Shown here: piece after piece, positions 33,881 through 43,187 of the stretch | Layout of the letters: each line of letters starts with the position of its first letter | Position numbering within the stretch: position 1 is the stretch's first letter | Source of the DNA: Deinococcus peraridilitoris DSM 19664 | Lineage (GTDB): Bacteria > Deinococcota > Deinococci > Deinococcales > Deinococcaceae | Reading direction: 5' to 3' | NCBI RefSeq assembly: GCF_000317835.1 | Contig: NC_019793.1 | Coordinates: 2,356,001-2,420,000, forward strand | Length of the DNA stretch: 64,000 bases | Translations under genes and position numbers: made by a program | The notes under the pieces: generated by a model | Told to the model about the DNA's origin: nothing | Seen by the model: only the letters and a program-made list of their open reading frames with translations | Databases searched by the model: none

Positions 33881-34795
33881 TCAAGCGAAGCGTTCACCGA
33901 TTTTGCCGCCCACGCCGCGCCACCATTCCAGGGCCGGCAGTGATTTCTTACTTTCGCTTTGCAGGGCGAGCACTTCGACGGCCCCCTCTCCACACGCGAC
34001 GATCAACCCTTCGCGCGTCCCGATCACCTCGCCGCCCTCTCCCTGGCCATCGGTGGGTCGCAGGGCGTTGAGCTTTACGCGCACGGAACCCCACGAGGCG
34101 GTCGTGCCCGGCCAGGCATACACTCCCCGGAAGCGGTTGTAGACGGCCGCCGCGCTTTCCTGCCAGCGCACCACGCCGTCCTCCTTGGACAGCAGGGGAG
34201 CGTGCGTCGCCTCTGCGTCGTTCTGGGCTTGCGGTGTGAGCGTCTCGATCTCCCGAAGGGCGCGCACGATCAGGCCGCTGGCCTGCTGCGCGAGGGCGTG
34301 CGAGAGTTCCACGCTCGTCCAGTGGGGCGCGATGGGCAGCGGCTCCTGCAACAGCACGGGCCCGGTGTCCATGCCTTCGTCGGTCTGCATGATGGTGGTG
34401 CCCGTGACCGTTTCGCCGTGAATCAGGGCCCACTGGATCGGTGCGGCGCCGCGCAGCCTGGGCAGCAGGCTGGTGTGGGTATTGAGAAAACCGTGCTTTG
34501 GCACGGCCAGCAGCGATGCGGGCAGAATCTTGCCGTAGGCGCAGGTCACGGCGACGTCCGCGCTCGAAGCGCGCAGTTGTTCTTCAAACTCGGTGTTGCG
34601 GCGCAGCCGCGCAGGTTGCGCGAGCGGAAGATTCAGTTCGTGGGCGCGCGCGGCGACCGGAGGCGCGGTCAGTTTCAGACCACGACCGACGGGCTTGTCC
34701 GGTTGCGTTACCACCAGCACCACCTTGAAGTGCGTACGGACGGCTTCGAGCACGGGCAGTGCAAAGGCCGGCGAGGCAAAAAAAGCGACCCTCAT
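33881..34795 (-). CDS. fmt: Methionyl-tRNA formyltransferase
   Basis: This 304-residue enzyme formylates initiator methionyl-tRNA using 10-formyltetrahydrofolate. The formyltransferase core has VTCAYGKILP, HTSLLPRLRGAAPIQWALIHG (with the catalytic Asn-His-Asp region) and TDEGMDTGPVLLQ. The C-terminal OB-like domain follows from about residue 205 (YNRFRGVYAWPGT). It lies 12 bases downstream of def, the enzyme that later removes the formyl group; a classic def-fmt pair. Confidence 0.96.
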   Translation of the reverse strand: MRVAFFASPAFALPVLEAVRTHFKVVLVVTQPDKPVGRGLKLTAPPVAARAHELNLPLAQPARLRRNTEFEEQLRASSADVAVTCAYGKILPASLLAVPKHGFLNTHTSLLPRLRGAAPIQWALIHGETVTGTTIMQTDEGMDTGPVLLQEPLPIAPHWTSVELSHALAQQASGLIVRALREIETLTPQAQNDAEATHAPLLSKEDGVVRWQESAAAVYNRFRGVYAWPGTTASWGSVRVKLNALRPTDGQGEGGEVIGTREGLIVACGEGAVEVLALQSESKKSLPALEWWRGVGGKIGERFA

Positions 34796-34807
34796 GACGG
34801 CGTGTCC

Positions 34808-35437
34808 TTACAGTCCACGGTCCGCCACCCCGAGACGGCGCAGGTACGCCTTGGCGTCGCGCTGCATACCGGCCAGCGCCTTGCGGTGCGTTTCGGTCAC
34901 AGCCGGGGGCAGGCGGTCCAGAAAGAGCCGGCCTTCCAGGTGATCGAACTCATGTTGAAACACCCGCGCGAGGTAGTCTTCGGCCTCGATGACCTGCACG
35001 GCGCCGCTCAGGTCCTGGTAGCGCAGGCGCACGGCCCGGTCACGCGCGACGCCTTCCTCGTAGATGCCGGGAATCGACAGGCAGCCTTCCTGGTAATCGG
35101 TGTCCTTGCGCCGGTTGATGACTTCCAGCACCGGATTCACGATCACCAGTTCCCGCAGCACCCGCGAGCGCAGTGGGGTCTCCTTGCCTTCGTTTTCATC
35201 CTCGTCGTCCGCGTATTCGGCTGCCACGAACATGCGCACCGGCAGACCGACCTGCGGCGCGGCGAGGCCCACGCCGCGCGCTTCATACATGGTCTCGAGC
35301 ATGTTGCGCGCCACTTCGCGCAGGGACGAGGCCGCGAAGCCCGGCACCCGCAGGGGCGCGTCCAGGTTGCTCACCGGTCGCGCTTTGCCGCGCAGCACCG
35401 GATCGCCGTACAACCGAATGGGGTAGATGGTCGGCAC
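34808..35437 (-). CDS. def: Peptide deformylase
   Basis: This protein of about 209 residues has all three deformylase motifs: GVGLAAPQVG, EGCLSIPG (metal Cys) and QHEFDHLEG (metal His pair and catalytic Glu). It removes formate from new N-termini. An acidic, extended insertion (DDEDENEGKETPLRSR) lies between motifs one and two. The GTG at 35437 is used because AAGGG lies upstream and the next residues PTIYPIRLYGDPVLR match the family start. Confidence 0.94.
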   Translation of the reverse strand: MPTIYPIRLYGDPVLRGKARPVSNLDAPLRVPGFAASSLREVARNMLETMYEARGVGLAAPQVGLPVRMFVAAEYADDEDENEGKETPLRSRVLRELVIVNPVLEVINRRKDTDYQEGCLSIPGIYEEGVARDRAVRLRYQDLSGAVQVIEAEDYLARVFQHEFDHLEGRLFLDRLPPAVTETHRKALAGMQRDAKAYLRRLGVADRGL

Positions 35438-35525
35438 AATGCCCTTAGTTCTATCAAGTCGTGGCGTGTGGCATCGTAACGTCTCGGGGCGATCTCCTCT
35501 CGGGCACCTGCCCACTCCTGCCCAC

Positions 35526-36470
35526 TCAGGGCGTTTCGGCGCGGCGCCGCACGTCCAGCGTGATCGTGACCGTCTCCAGGCTGCGCGCCCCAGCGGGCAA
35601 CTTCAGGCTGGCGCGGGCGCTGTACTGCCCTGCGCGGTAATTGACGCGTGCGGTGACTGCCGAGAGATTGGCCAGCGTCTGCTGGTCGCCCAGAATCCGC
35701 ACGCGCGGCGGACTGAGTTCGGCGGAAACCACTTCCAGACCGGCGGGTGGCTCGGGCAGTTCCACGTCGACGGTCTTGATGGGCAGATCGGCGCTGTCGG
35801 TGCGGGCCACGTTCACGGTGGCTGGGCTGAGGCGCACGTCGGTGACCGGGCGTCCGGTCGCGTCGATGGCGATCAGGCGCACTTCGGCGGTGGCGCCGCG
35901 TGGCAAACTGACCGGCACGGTAGCGACGCTGGCCACGTCCTGCACGACCCGCTGCGCGCCGCTGACCTGCACGGTGCGGGGAGTCAGCTCGAAGGTGGGC
36001 AGCGCACGCTCGGGCAGGTTGGTGGTGGCCAGCTGCACGCCCAGGGTGCGGGTGATTTCCGAATCGATAAAGCCGCTCACCGAGGCCGGATCGAAACGCA
36101 CCACCTGAAAGCCCCCCGGGGCGCGGACTCGCACCGGCACCTGAAAGGCTCCGGCCGGCTGCCCGGTGACGCTGATGGACGCCTCGATGTCCTCACCGCT
36201 GAGGTTCAGCAACTGGTTGCGCGGTCCGCGCATGGTGACGCGCACCGTGCGGGCTGCCACGCCGGTCACCGAGCGCCGCTCGCCTTGTGGGGCGTTGGCG
36301 GTCTCGTCGTTGATCTGCAGCGGGGTGGCAAACGAGCGCTCGATGGTGTCGCGGCGGTCCGAGGTGGCCACGAACCACAGGCCCAGCGCCGCCAGCACGG
36401 CCAGCAACTTCTGGGGCAGATTGTGCAGCGTACGCCGCCAGGCCCGGTGCGCGAGCGCCCGGGGTTTCAC
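35526..36470 (-). CDS. cdaR: YbbR-domain membrane protein, CdaA regulator
   Basis: This protein of about 314 residues has one N-terminal transmembrane helix (about residue 18-36, LPQKLLAVLAALGLWFVA) and then three to four YbbR repeats, beta-rich units seen outside the membrane. In other bacteria the partner of CdaA, encoded next to it, adjusts c-di-AMP synthesis. The GTG at 36470 is chosen since AGGAGG is 5 bases upstream. It directly follows cdaA. Confidence 0.9.
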   Translation of the reverse strand: MKPRALAHRAWRRTLHNLPQKLLAVLAALGLWFVATSDRRDTIERSFATPLQINDETANAPQGERRSVTGVAARTVRVTMRGPRNQLLNLSGEDIEASISVTGQPAGAFQVPVRVRAPGGFQVVRFDPASVSGFIDSEITRTLGVQLATTNLPERALPTFELTPRTVQVSGAQRVVQDVASVATVPVSLPRGATAEVRLIAIDATGRPVTDVRLSPATVNVARTDSADLPIKTVDVELPEPPAGLEVVSAELSPPRVRILGDQQTLANLSAVTARVNYRAGQYSARASLKLPAGARSLETVTITLDVRRRAETP

Positions 36471-36507
36471 GCGCACCTCCTGCAAACCTGCGTGGGCCAG
36501 GGCGCGC

Positions 36508-37263
<756 letters not shown>

Positions 37264-37534
37264 GCTTCCTCCTGCGTTGGTCGTAATGATGCCTGCGCAC
37301 GGCAGGTTTATGCTCTCAATATACGGTGGGTTGGCAGGCGGTAGGGCATGCGGAAATCCGGTGATACACGAAGGAGTGCACTGGCTTCGGGTGCCAACAG
37401 AATTCCCCTGGTGCCCTCAGGAAACCGCGTGCAGCACGCGGGGGAAAACTGGTATTGTAAAACGAGCTTGAAGAAGTTCTCATCGTGTTCCCGCACCTGA
37501 CGGGCGGGGCCGCGTCTTGAATGGGAGGCACCGC

Positions 37535-38935
37535 ATGAAGGGTTCCGTGCGCTACATCATCACCCGCCCCTGCCTGTCCGAAGGCAGTGTGCGTCTGCTC
37601 AAATATCTTGATTCGGTGTTCCCCACCGACGGTCCGGTCAGCCTGCTCGACGAACGCGGTGCTGAGCATCAGGCGCGCGTGGACCGTTCGGCTGGTCGGG
37701 TGTACGGTCTGCAGGACCTTTACCACCGCCATAACCTCGGCGTCAATGATGTGCTGCTGATCACCCCCCTGGCAGAAGGGCGCTTTCAGGTGGAGTGTGT
37801 GGTCAAGCCCATCAGTGACCGCCAGGCCACACTGGCCCGGGGGCGGTCCAGCGACGCGCCGCAGCGCGTGGTGGTCAGTGAGAGCCCATATGTACGCGAA
37901 GTGCGCCTGGAACGTCGTCCGGCGTCGGGAGTCCGCTCCGTCGAGGCGCCTGCCACTGCCCCCGCAGCGTACAGCGAGGCAGGACACAAGGGAGGCGCTG
38001 TGCAGACACCTGAGCAGACGCCAGTGGCACCCGCGGCGCCCGCCGTCCCGGAAACGGCCAAACCTGCTTCTTCGCGGTTGCCTGCTGGCACGCCGACAAC
38101 CTCAAGGGCCGGCAGCCCGGCTGCGTCATCGATGCGGGAAACAAATTCCGGCACGCCGGTGAGCGCCACGCCAACAATCGCGGACCGCCGCGTGCCCGCC
38201 GCACCACGGGCCGCTCCGAGCGACAGTGTGGCGCCCTTCGCACCCCCGACTCGCGTTTCGGGTGAGGCCAGCACCGAAGAGATGCTGCAGGAACTCGCGC
38301 AACGGATCGGCTACCGCCTGGAGCGGCTGACCGACGGGGTCGTGCGCCTGAAAGCCGAACTGGGCGCGCAGAGCTACAGCGTGCTGGTGGCCCTCGATCT
38401 CGCCGCGACCGCGCGCCCGGAGTGGCGCAGCGAGGCCGACTACCTGACAGTGGTCGTGGGCGAGGCCGAGCGGCCTCAGGGCCTGCCGCGCCTGACCCGT
38501 GAGGCCCTCGGCGCGATTCTGGAAAATGCACGTCTGGCACAACTCACACCCATCGAGTTGCGCGGCTACTGGAACGCGGGCAGCTTCGATTTGGAAAGCG
38601 CCGCGAGTGTCGCCGAGCTGGTGAGTGCCCAGCTTTCGCAGCGCGGGGTATTCTCCTTTGTGTTGCTGTCGCTCGCTCAGCAGCCTGCCCACAGCGTCGT
38701 GACGACCGCCCGGCTGGCCGAGCGTCTTGGCAGTGGCGTCAACATCGCCGAGCTGAAAGGCGTGCTGGAGACCCTGGCCAGCGCACCCTTCTCGGCGCTC
38801 AGTCCGCTGGGCAACGGTCAGTACTACCTGCGTGCCGACGTGCACGACATGCTGCGCGGTCTGGGCGAGTATGCCGAGGGCCTGCGTGTGCGGCTCAACG
38901 CCGAAGCGCGCCTTCCGGCCAGCTTGCGCTCGTAA
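37535..38935 (+). CDS. Unrecognised 466-residue protein with low-complexity middle
   Basis: The ATG at 37535 has GGGAGG 7-12 bases upstream. Residues 1-95 are a compact, probably beta-rich domain ([37 protein letters not shown]). Residues about 100-250 are rich in proline, alanine and serine, and probably unstructured. Residues about 250-466 form a folded C-terminal domain with two helical stretches, beginning [19 protein letters not shown] do not recognise either domain. It may be specific to this phylum. It is divergent from cdaA and ends at a strong terminator. Confidence 0.75.
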   Translation: MKGSVRYIITRPCLSEGSVRLLKYLDSVFPTDGPVSLLDERGAEHQARVDRSAGRVYGLQDLYHRHNLGVNDVLLITPLAEGRFQVECVVKPISDRQATLARGRSSDAPQRVVVSESPYVREVRLERRPASGVRSVEAPATAPAAYSEAGHKGGAVQTPEQTPVAPAAPAVPETAKPASSRLPAGTPTTSRAGSPAASSMRETNSGTPVSATPTIADRRVPAAPRAAPSDSVAPFAPPTRVSGEASTEEMLQELAQRIGYRLERLTDGVVRLKAELGAQSYSVLVALDLAATARPEWRSEADYLTVVVGEAERPQGLPRLTREALGAILENARLAQLTPIELRGYWNAGSFDLESAASVAELVSAQLSQRGVFSFVLLSLAQQPAHSVVTTARLAERLGSGVNIAELKGVLETLASAPFSALSPLGNGQYYLRADVHDMLRGLGEYAEGLRVRLNAEARLPASLRS

Positions 38936-38948
38936 TTCGTCGGGTGTG

Positions 38949-38988
38949 GCAGAGCGTCGGGTCCGGAGATCCGGACCCGACGCTCTGC
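38949..38988. terminator. Perfect 18-bp terminator hairpin
   Basis: GCAGAGCGTCGGGTCCGG, a 4-base loop, then its exact complement. It separates the convergent 466-residue protein gene and the DinB-like gene, so it probably stops transcription from both sides. Confidence 0.85.
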
Positions 38989-39038
38989 TCTTGCGCGTGA
39001 GTGTGGGTGTGGCCCCATCCGCAGGGTGAGCGGCTTCC

Positions 39039-39533
39039 TCAGCGTTCGTAAAAAGCGGGAGGCTCGATGCCCAGCAAGCGCAGGTACACGAAACCCTGGG
39101 CGCGGTGGTGCACTTCGTTGTCGAGCAGGTACAGTACGACGTGGACGTTGGTCTGACGGGGCATGCCGTACACGCTCTCGACGTCGGCGAGCCGCTGCGC
39201 CGGCAGAACGGCCCACTGCGCCTGCAGCCAGCTGCCGGTTTCGTCCCAGGCGGCCAGCAGCGCCTCTTTGGTCTCGACCGCACTGAAATCCTGCAGCGAG
39301 CGTTCCCAGACGCCATGCAGCAGGCCGTGCAGGGTGGGTTGCACCATGCCGAGCACCTCCAGCATCATGGTTCCAAAGGGGCGCATCGGTGGTGCAGGCG
39401 TAAAAGTGAACAGGGCGTCTGTGGGAAAGCGTTCGATGGTGCGCCGGGTCAGACGGCGATGACCTTCCCAGTGGGCCAGCAGTTCGGTAGATGACGGTAA
39501 GGTTTGTGCGCTGGATTCTACGGCGTTCGTCAT
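39039..39533 (-). CDS. DinB-like (DfsA-type) four-helix-bundle protein
   Basis: This 164-residue protein resembles the DinB/YfiT metal-binding four-helix-bundle superfamily. Candidate ligands are histidines in HWEGHRRLTRR (about residue 22), in the MVQPTLHGLLHG helix and in VHHRAQGF. AGGAGG lies before the ATG. Members are often stress-related or act in thiol-transfer reactions. It is divergent from a WYL-type regulator with 86 bases between, a common regulator-target arrangement. Confidence 0.8.
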   Translation of the reverse strand: MTNAVESSAQTLPSSTELLAHWEGHRRLTRRTIERFPTDALFTFTPAPPMRPFGTMMLEVLGMVQPTLHGLLHGVWERSLQDFSAVETKEALLAAWDETGSWLQAQWAVLPAQRLADVESVYGMPRQTNVHVVLYLLDNEVHHRAQGFVYLRLLGIEPPAFYER

Positions 39534-39619
39534 GAGACCTCCTGGATCTTGGTGTGCCAAGGGCAGCTTAAGTGGGGTTCCCGTCAGAACCTGTCGTGTT
39601 GGCGTGGCATGCTGGTGTC

Positions 39620-40630
39620 ATGTACGACCCCTCGATGCGGGTACTGGCGGTACTGGAGCTGCTGCAGGCCCGCGAGCGCGTCACCGGGCCGGAACTGGCG
39701 CGCCGTCTGGAAGTGAGTTCCCGCACCGTACAGCGCTATGTGGCCCGCCTGCAGGACCTGGGCATACCAGTAGAATCAACGCGGGGCACGGGTGGTGCCT
39801 ACCGCCTGCGTCCTGGTTTCCGTCTGCCTCCCATGATGTTCAGTGAAGACGAGGCGCTGGCTCTGTCGCTCGGGCTGCGGGCGCTGCGCCATCTGGGCCT
39901 GGGCGCCTTCGCGCCCGCCGCACAGGGCGCGGGCGCGAAGCTGGAGCGGGTGCTGCCCCGCGCGGTGAGTGAGCATGTGCGTGACGTGGAAGCCGCCACC
40001 CAGCTCAGCGATCCGGTCTGGACGGTCGAGGTGGCCGTGGAAGCGCTGGTCCGGGCAGCGACGGCAGTGCGGGCGCGCCGGGAAGTGACCTTCGCGTACC
40101 GCGCGCACGCCGGGACGGCCGGGCAGCGTGTGGTTCAGCCGTACGGTCTGGTGCACCAGGACGGCCGCTGGTTCCTGGTGGGGCGCTGCCAGTTGCGTCA
40201 GGCGCTGCGCACGTTCCGCCTGGACCGTGTCACCAACCTGGAAGTGCAGGACGCCACCTTTCAACGTCCCGAGGACTTCGACGCGCGCGCTTACCTGCAG
40301 GCGACCTTGCCTTTCGCGTACACGCCGCATCACGTTGAGGTCTGGCTGGACATGCCACTCACGCAGGCACGGTCCCTGCTGGCGCCCTGGAGGGTGACCT
40401 TGCAGGGCGAGCGAGATGGTACGCGGTTGCGCTGCACCCGCGAACATCTGGAGCCCTTCGCCGCGATGCTGCTGGGTTTGGGCTGCGACTTTACCGTCCA
40501 CGCTCCCCAGGAGCTGCACACCGTATTCGCGCGGCTTTCAGCGCGGGCCGCCCGCTGCGCGGCGGGCGAAGGCCCCGAACCCGGTCCGGCGCCGGTGTGG
40601 ACTCGGGGCCTGCCAGACGTCCTGAGCTAA
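39620..40630 (+). CDS. HTH-WYL transcriptional regulator
   Basis: This 336-residue protein has an N-terminal DeoR-type helix-turn-helix (residues 5-60: LAVLELLQARERVTGPELARRL, then SSRTVQRYVARLQDLG). A WYL domain (about 140-210: RAHAGTAGQRVVQPYGLVHQDGRWFLVG, RTFRLDRV) carries the WFL version of the motif. A C-terminal extension follows. WYL regulators respond to ligands, often nucleic acids or metabolites. It probably regulates the divergent DinB-like gene and itself. Its stop codon overlaps the stop of tsaE on the opposite strand. Confidence 0.92.
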   Translation: MYDPSMRVLAVLELLQARERVTGPELARRLEVSSRTVQRYVARLQDLGIPVESTRGTGGAYRLRPGFRLPPMMFSEDEALALSLGLRALRHLGLGAFAPAAQGAGAKLERVLPRAVSEHVRDVEAATQLSDPVWTVEVAVEALVRAATAVRARREVTFAYRAHAGTAGQRVVQPYGLVHQDGRWFLVGRCQLRQALRTFRLDRVTNLEVQDATFQRPEDFDARAYLQATLPFAYTPHHVEVWLDMPLTQARSLLAPWRVTLQGERDGTRLRCTREHLEPFAAMLLGLGCDFTVHAPQELHTVFARLSARAARCAAGEGPEPGPAPVWTRGLPDVLS

Positions 40631-41055
40631 CGCAGCCGGGTGATCTGCCGGCCCGCCCGCCCGCCGTCCAGGTATTCCAGGCGCAGCAGCCAGGCCTCGG
40701 GAAAGTCCTCGTAGAACAGCTGCCCCCACTCGATCACGCACAGCCGGCTCTCGTCGATCAGGCGCTCGAGGTCCATCGCGTACAGCTCCGCCGCGTGCCT
40801 GATCCGGTAAGCGTCGACGTGCAGGACCGGCCCCTCATAAGTCGGGTACAACTGCATCAAGGCGTACGTGGGGCTGCTGACCTCGCCCCCGAAACCCAGC
40901 GCGCGCACCAGCCCTTGAGTGAGGGTCGTCTTGCCGCTGCCCAGTTCGCCTTCCAAAAACACCACCGTGCCATGCGGAAGGGCGCTCGCGAGCGCCCTTC
41001 CGCATGCCTCTTGCGCGTGTTCGTCGGGCAGCAGGCGTATTTCTCCACGGTGCAT
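40627..41055 (-). CDS. tsaE: tRNA t6A biosynthesis ATPase TsaE
   Basis: This 142-residue P-loop ATPase supports threonylcarbamoyl-adenosine formation at A37 of ANN-decoding tRNAs. Motifs: Walker A GELGSGKTT (about 36), the switch SSPTYALMQLY (about 61), and HVDAYRI, all diagnostic. It is last in the minus-strand block containing the roadblock operon but has its own leaderless-type promoter. Confidence 0.95.
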   Translation of the reverse strand: MHRGEIRLLPDEHAQEACGRALASALPHGTVVFLEGELGSGKTTLTQGLVRALGFGGEVSSPTYALMQLYPTYEGPVLHVDAYRIRHAAELYAMDLERLIDESRLCVIEWGQLFYEDFPEAWLLRLEYLDGGRAGRQITRLR

Positions 41056-41061
41056 GGCGTG

Positions 41062-41067
41062 ATGCTA
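41062..41067 (-). promoter_or_regulatory. Leaderless-type -10 element for tsaE
   Basis: On the minus strand TAGCAT ends 6 bases before the tsaE ATG, with no ribosome site; the same hexamer and spacing occurs before the LacI gene. Confidence 0.5.
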
Positions 41068-41093
41068 GCGCGCCAATGGCACGCTGTGCCCGG

Positions 41094-43085
41094 TCAGACC
41101 AGCGAGGCGCGCGCTTCGAGCAGCTGCTCGCGCCACGCGGCCAGCGACTCGGCGCCGTCCACCCGGGCGATCAGGATGGCGTCACGCAGCGGCAGGGCGA
41201 GCAGCCCGCCGTCTTCGAGTTCGAGCGTGGCAAGGCGGGTGCCACCGAGCAGCGCGCCGGCACCCGCGAGGCTCAGGGCGGCTTTTTCACTGGTCGCGTC
41301 AAGCTTTCCCCAGCTGAGCGTGCCCGAGCGCAGCAAGGCGAGCTGCGCTCCGCCGTGCGCGGAGAGCGCTTCGAGCGCCAGCGCCAGCGGCTCGCTGGCG
41401 GTGCGGACTACGGACAGGGCAGGTGCGCTGGGCGTGTCCGTTCCGAACAGGCTGTCCAGCGCTCCCCCCGAATCGAAGACGCCTAGCAAGCCCTCGAGGG
41501 CGTCGGCACCAAAGGTGCTGGTCAGCTCACGCGCCGCCTCGAATTCCGCACGGGCCTCACCGAGCAGTGCCTCGGCCTGGATCAGGGTGTCCTCGTATTT
41601 GCCGCTGGCCTCGGTCGAGAGCGTGCCCAGACGGCGCACGCGCCGCAGGTTGTCGGCCAGGCGCCCCAGGGTCTGGACGGTTTCCCCGGCGAGGTGGCGG
41701 TAACGGTCGTACTCCTGCACGACGTAGTCGGCACGGGCGTCGAAGCTTTCGCGTTCCTGCGCGAGCTGCCCCATACGGCGTTCGAGCGCACTCCACAGGT
41801 CGTCCAGGCTGACCAGCTCACCGCGTGCGATCGCCGCGCGCGCCTCAGCAATGCGCGGGGCGAGGTCCGCTTCGGCGCCGCGAACCCCTCGGGCCGAGCC
41901 TTCGAGCTGGTAGAGTTCCCGCTGCAGGGCCAGCAATGCACCGGTGCGCTCGGCGGTGGCGTGCGCCTGCCCTTCGAGGGTCCGCAGCATGTCCTCCAGA
42001 CGCTCGATCTCGCCGCTGGCCAGCGCGCCCCCGCTCAGGGTGCCGCGCGCGACTTCCAGCGCCAGGCGTACCTCGTCACGCGTGGTGCCCGGCACGTTGG
42101 CGCCCAGCGCGTCCACCCGGACCGCGAGGGTCTTGATCTGCTCGCGTTGTGACGCCAGAACGATGTTGCGCTCGTGATTGAGGCTTTCCTTGAATCCGGC
42201 CAGGCTGGCCCCCAGCACCTCGCCCGCCTCATTGCGCACCCTCAGGCCCATCAGCTGTTGCCCAAGGTCAGGACGGGTACGCAGCAGCACGTCGTAATCG
42301 CGCGCCAGGTCGTGAAGGTCGCGTGCCTCGCTTTCCCGGTCGAGTTCGGAAATGCGCAGCTGGGCATCAAGCGGCAGCAGCGAGGTGTCGGGCAGCTCCT
42401 GCGCCATGTTGAGCGGATCGGCGCTGATCACCGACGACTCGACCAGCTTGCGCAGATTGAGGGCGATGTGCCGGGCCCGCTCGATTTCCGCAAGCGAGAG
42501 GGTGTCCTGGGCCTGTGCCGTCTCGATCTGGGCGATCAGGCCTTCCAGACGGCGCAGCTTGGGACCACCCACGCCCATGAAACGTGTCAGTTCGGCCTTG
42601 AGCTCGGCGAGTTCGTTGGCCTGCGCGACCAGTCCCTCGTTGAGGCGCCGTTCCAGGCTCGCGACGAGCGCCATGCCCTCGTCGAGCAGGCCGGGCACGC
42701 TCTTGCCGGCGTCCATTTCGGTGCGGGCCACCCCAATCAGGGCGCGCAGCTTTTGCGCCTCCGGCCAGTCAAAATACAGCGAGAAGCGTTTGACCGATTG
42801 CTCGAGGCCGGCCAGCATGGCGTCCTCGTTGCGGATCATGGTGTTTTTCAGGCCGTCCTGCTCAAGCACTTCGAGCACATCCTGAATACGTTTCTTGGCC
42901 AGCGGCGCGGGCACGCTCAGTTGCAGGCGCTTGAAGATGTCACGCTTGAGGATCTCGGCCAGGTCACCGTGGTCGAGGTCGGCCAGCGCCTTGCCGCGGG
43001 CATGGGCGCTGCTTTCGAAAATGCGCTCGAGTGCTTTGGGAGAAACCAGATCGCCCAGCATGCGCAAAGGGGTGCGGTAGAGCAC
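41094..43085 (-). CDS. Large helical/coiled-coil protein of the roadblock operon
   Basis: This soluble protein of about 663 residues (GTG start with GAGG upstream; an ATG 8 codons later is possible) is almost entirely helical, with several heptad-like coiled-coil stretches (about residues 125-200, 210-290, 340-480). The last 130 residues (about 535-663) look like a separate alpha/beta domain (VVRTASEPLALALEAL; LEDGGLLALPLRDAILIARV), reminiscent in outline of a roadblock-like fold. No P-loop and no signal peptide is seen. The third gene of an operon with a roadblock/LC7-like protein and a membrane protein; it could be a scaffold or cytoskeletal-like component. Function unknown. Confidence 0.7.
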   Translation of the reverse strand: MLYRTPLRMLGDLVSPKALERIFESSAHARGKALADLDHGDLAEILKRDIFKRLQLSVPAPLAKKRIQDVLEVLEQDGLKNTMIRNEDAMLAGLEQSVKRFSLYFDWPEAQKLRALIGVARTEMDAGKSVPGLLDEGMALVASLERRLNEGLVAQANELAELKAELTRFMGVGGPKLRRLEGLIAQIETAQAQDTLSLAEIERARHIALNLRKLVESSVISADPLNMAQELPDTSLLPLDAQLRISELDRESEARDLHDLARDYDVLLRTRPDLGQQLMGLRVRNEAGEVLGASLAGFKESLNHERNIVLASQREQIKTLAVRVDALGANVPGTTRDEVRLALEVARGTLSGGALASGEIERLEDMLRTLEGQAHATAERTGALLALQRELYQLEGSARGVRGAEADLAPRIAEARAAIARGELVSLDDLWSALERRMGQLAQERESFDARADYVVQEYDRYRHLAGETVQTLGRLADNLRRVRRLGTLSTEASGKYEDTLIQAEALLGEARAEFEAARELTSTFGADALEGLLGVFDSGGALDSLFGTDTPSAPALSVVRTASEPLALALEALSAHGGAQLALLRSGTLSWGKLDATSEKAALSLAGAGALLGGTRLATLELEDGGLLALPLRDAILIARVDGAESLAAWREQLLEARASLV

Positions 43086-43187
43086 GGCAGACCTCACAGG
43101 AGAAAGAGAAAGGCGGATGGCACGAAACGGTCCCGGAGGCGGGTTGGGAACGGGGTCAGGTCGGCTGCGAGCGTGACTGCCGCAGGA

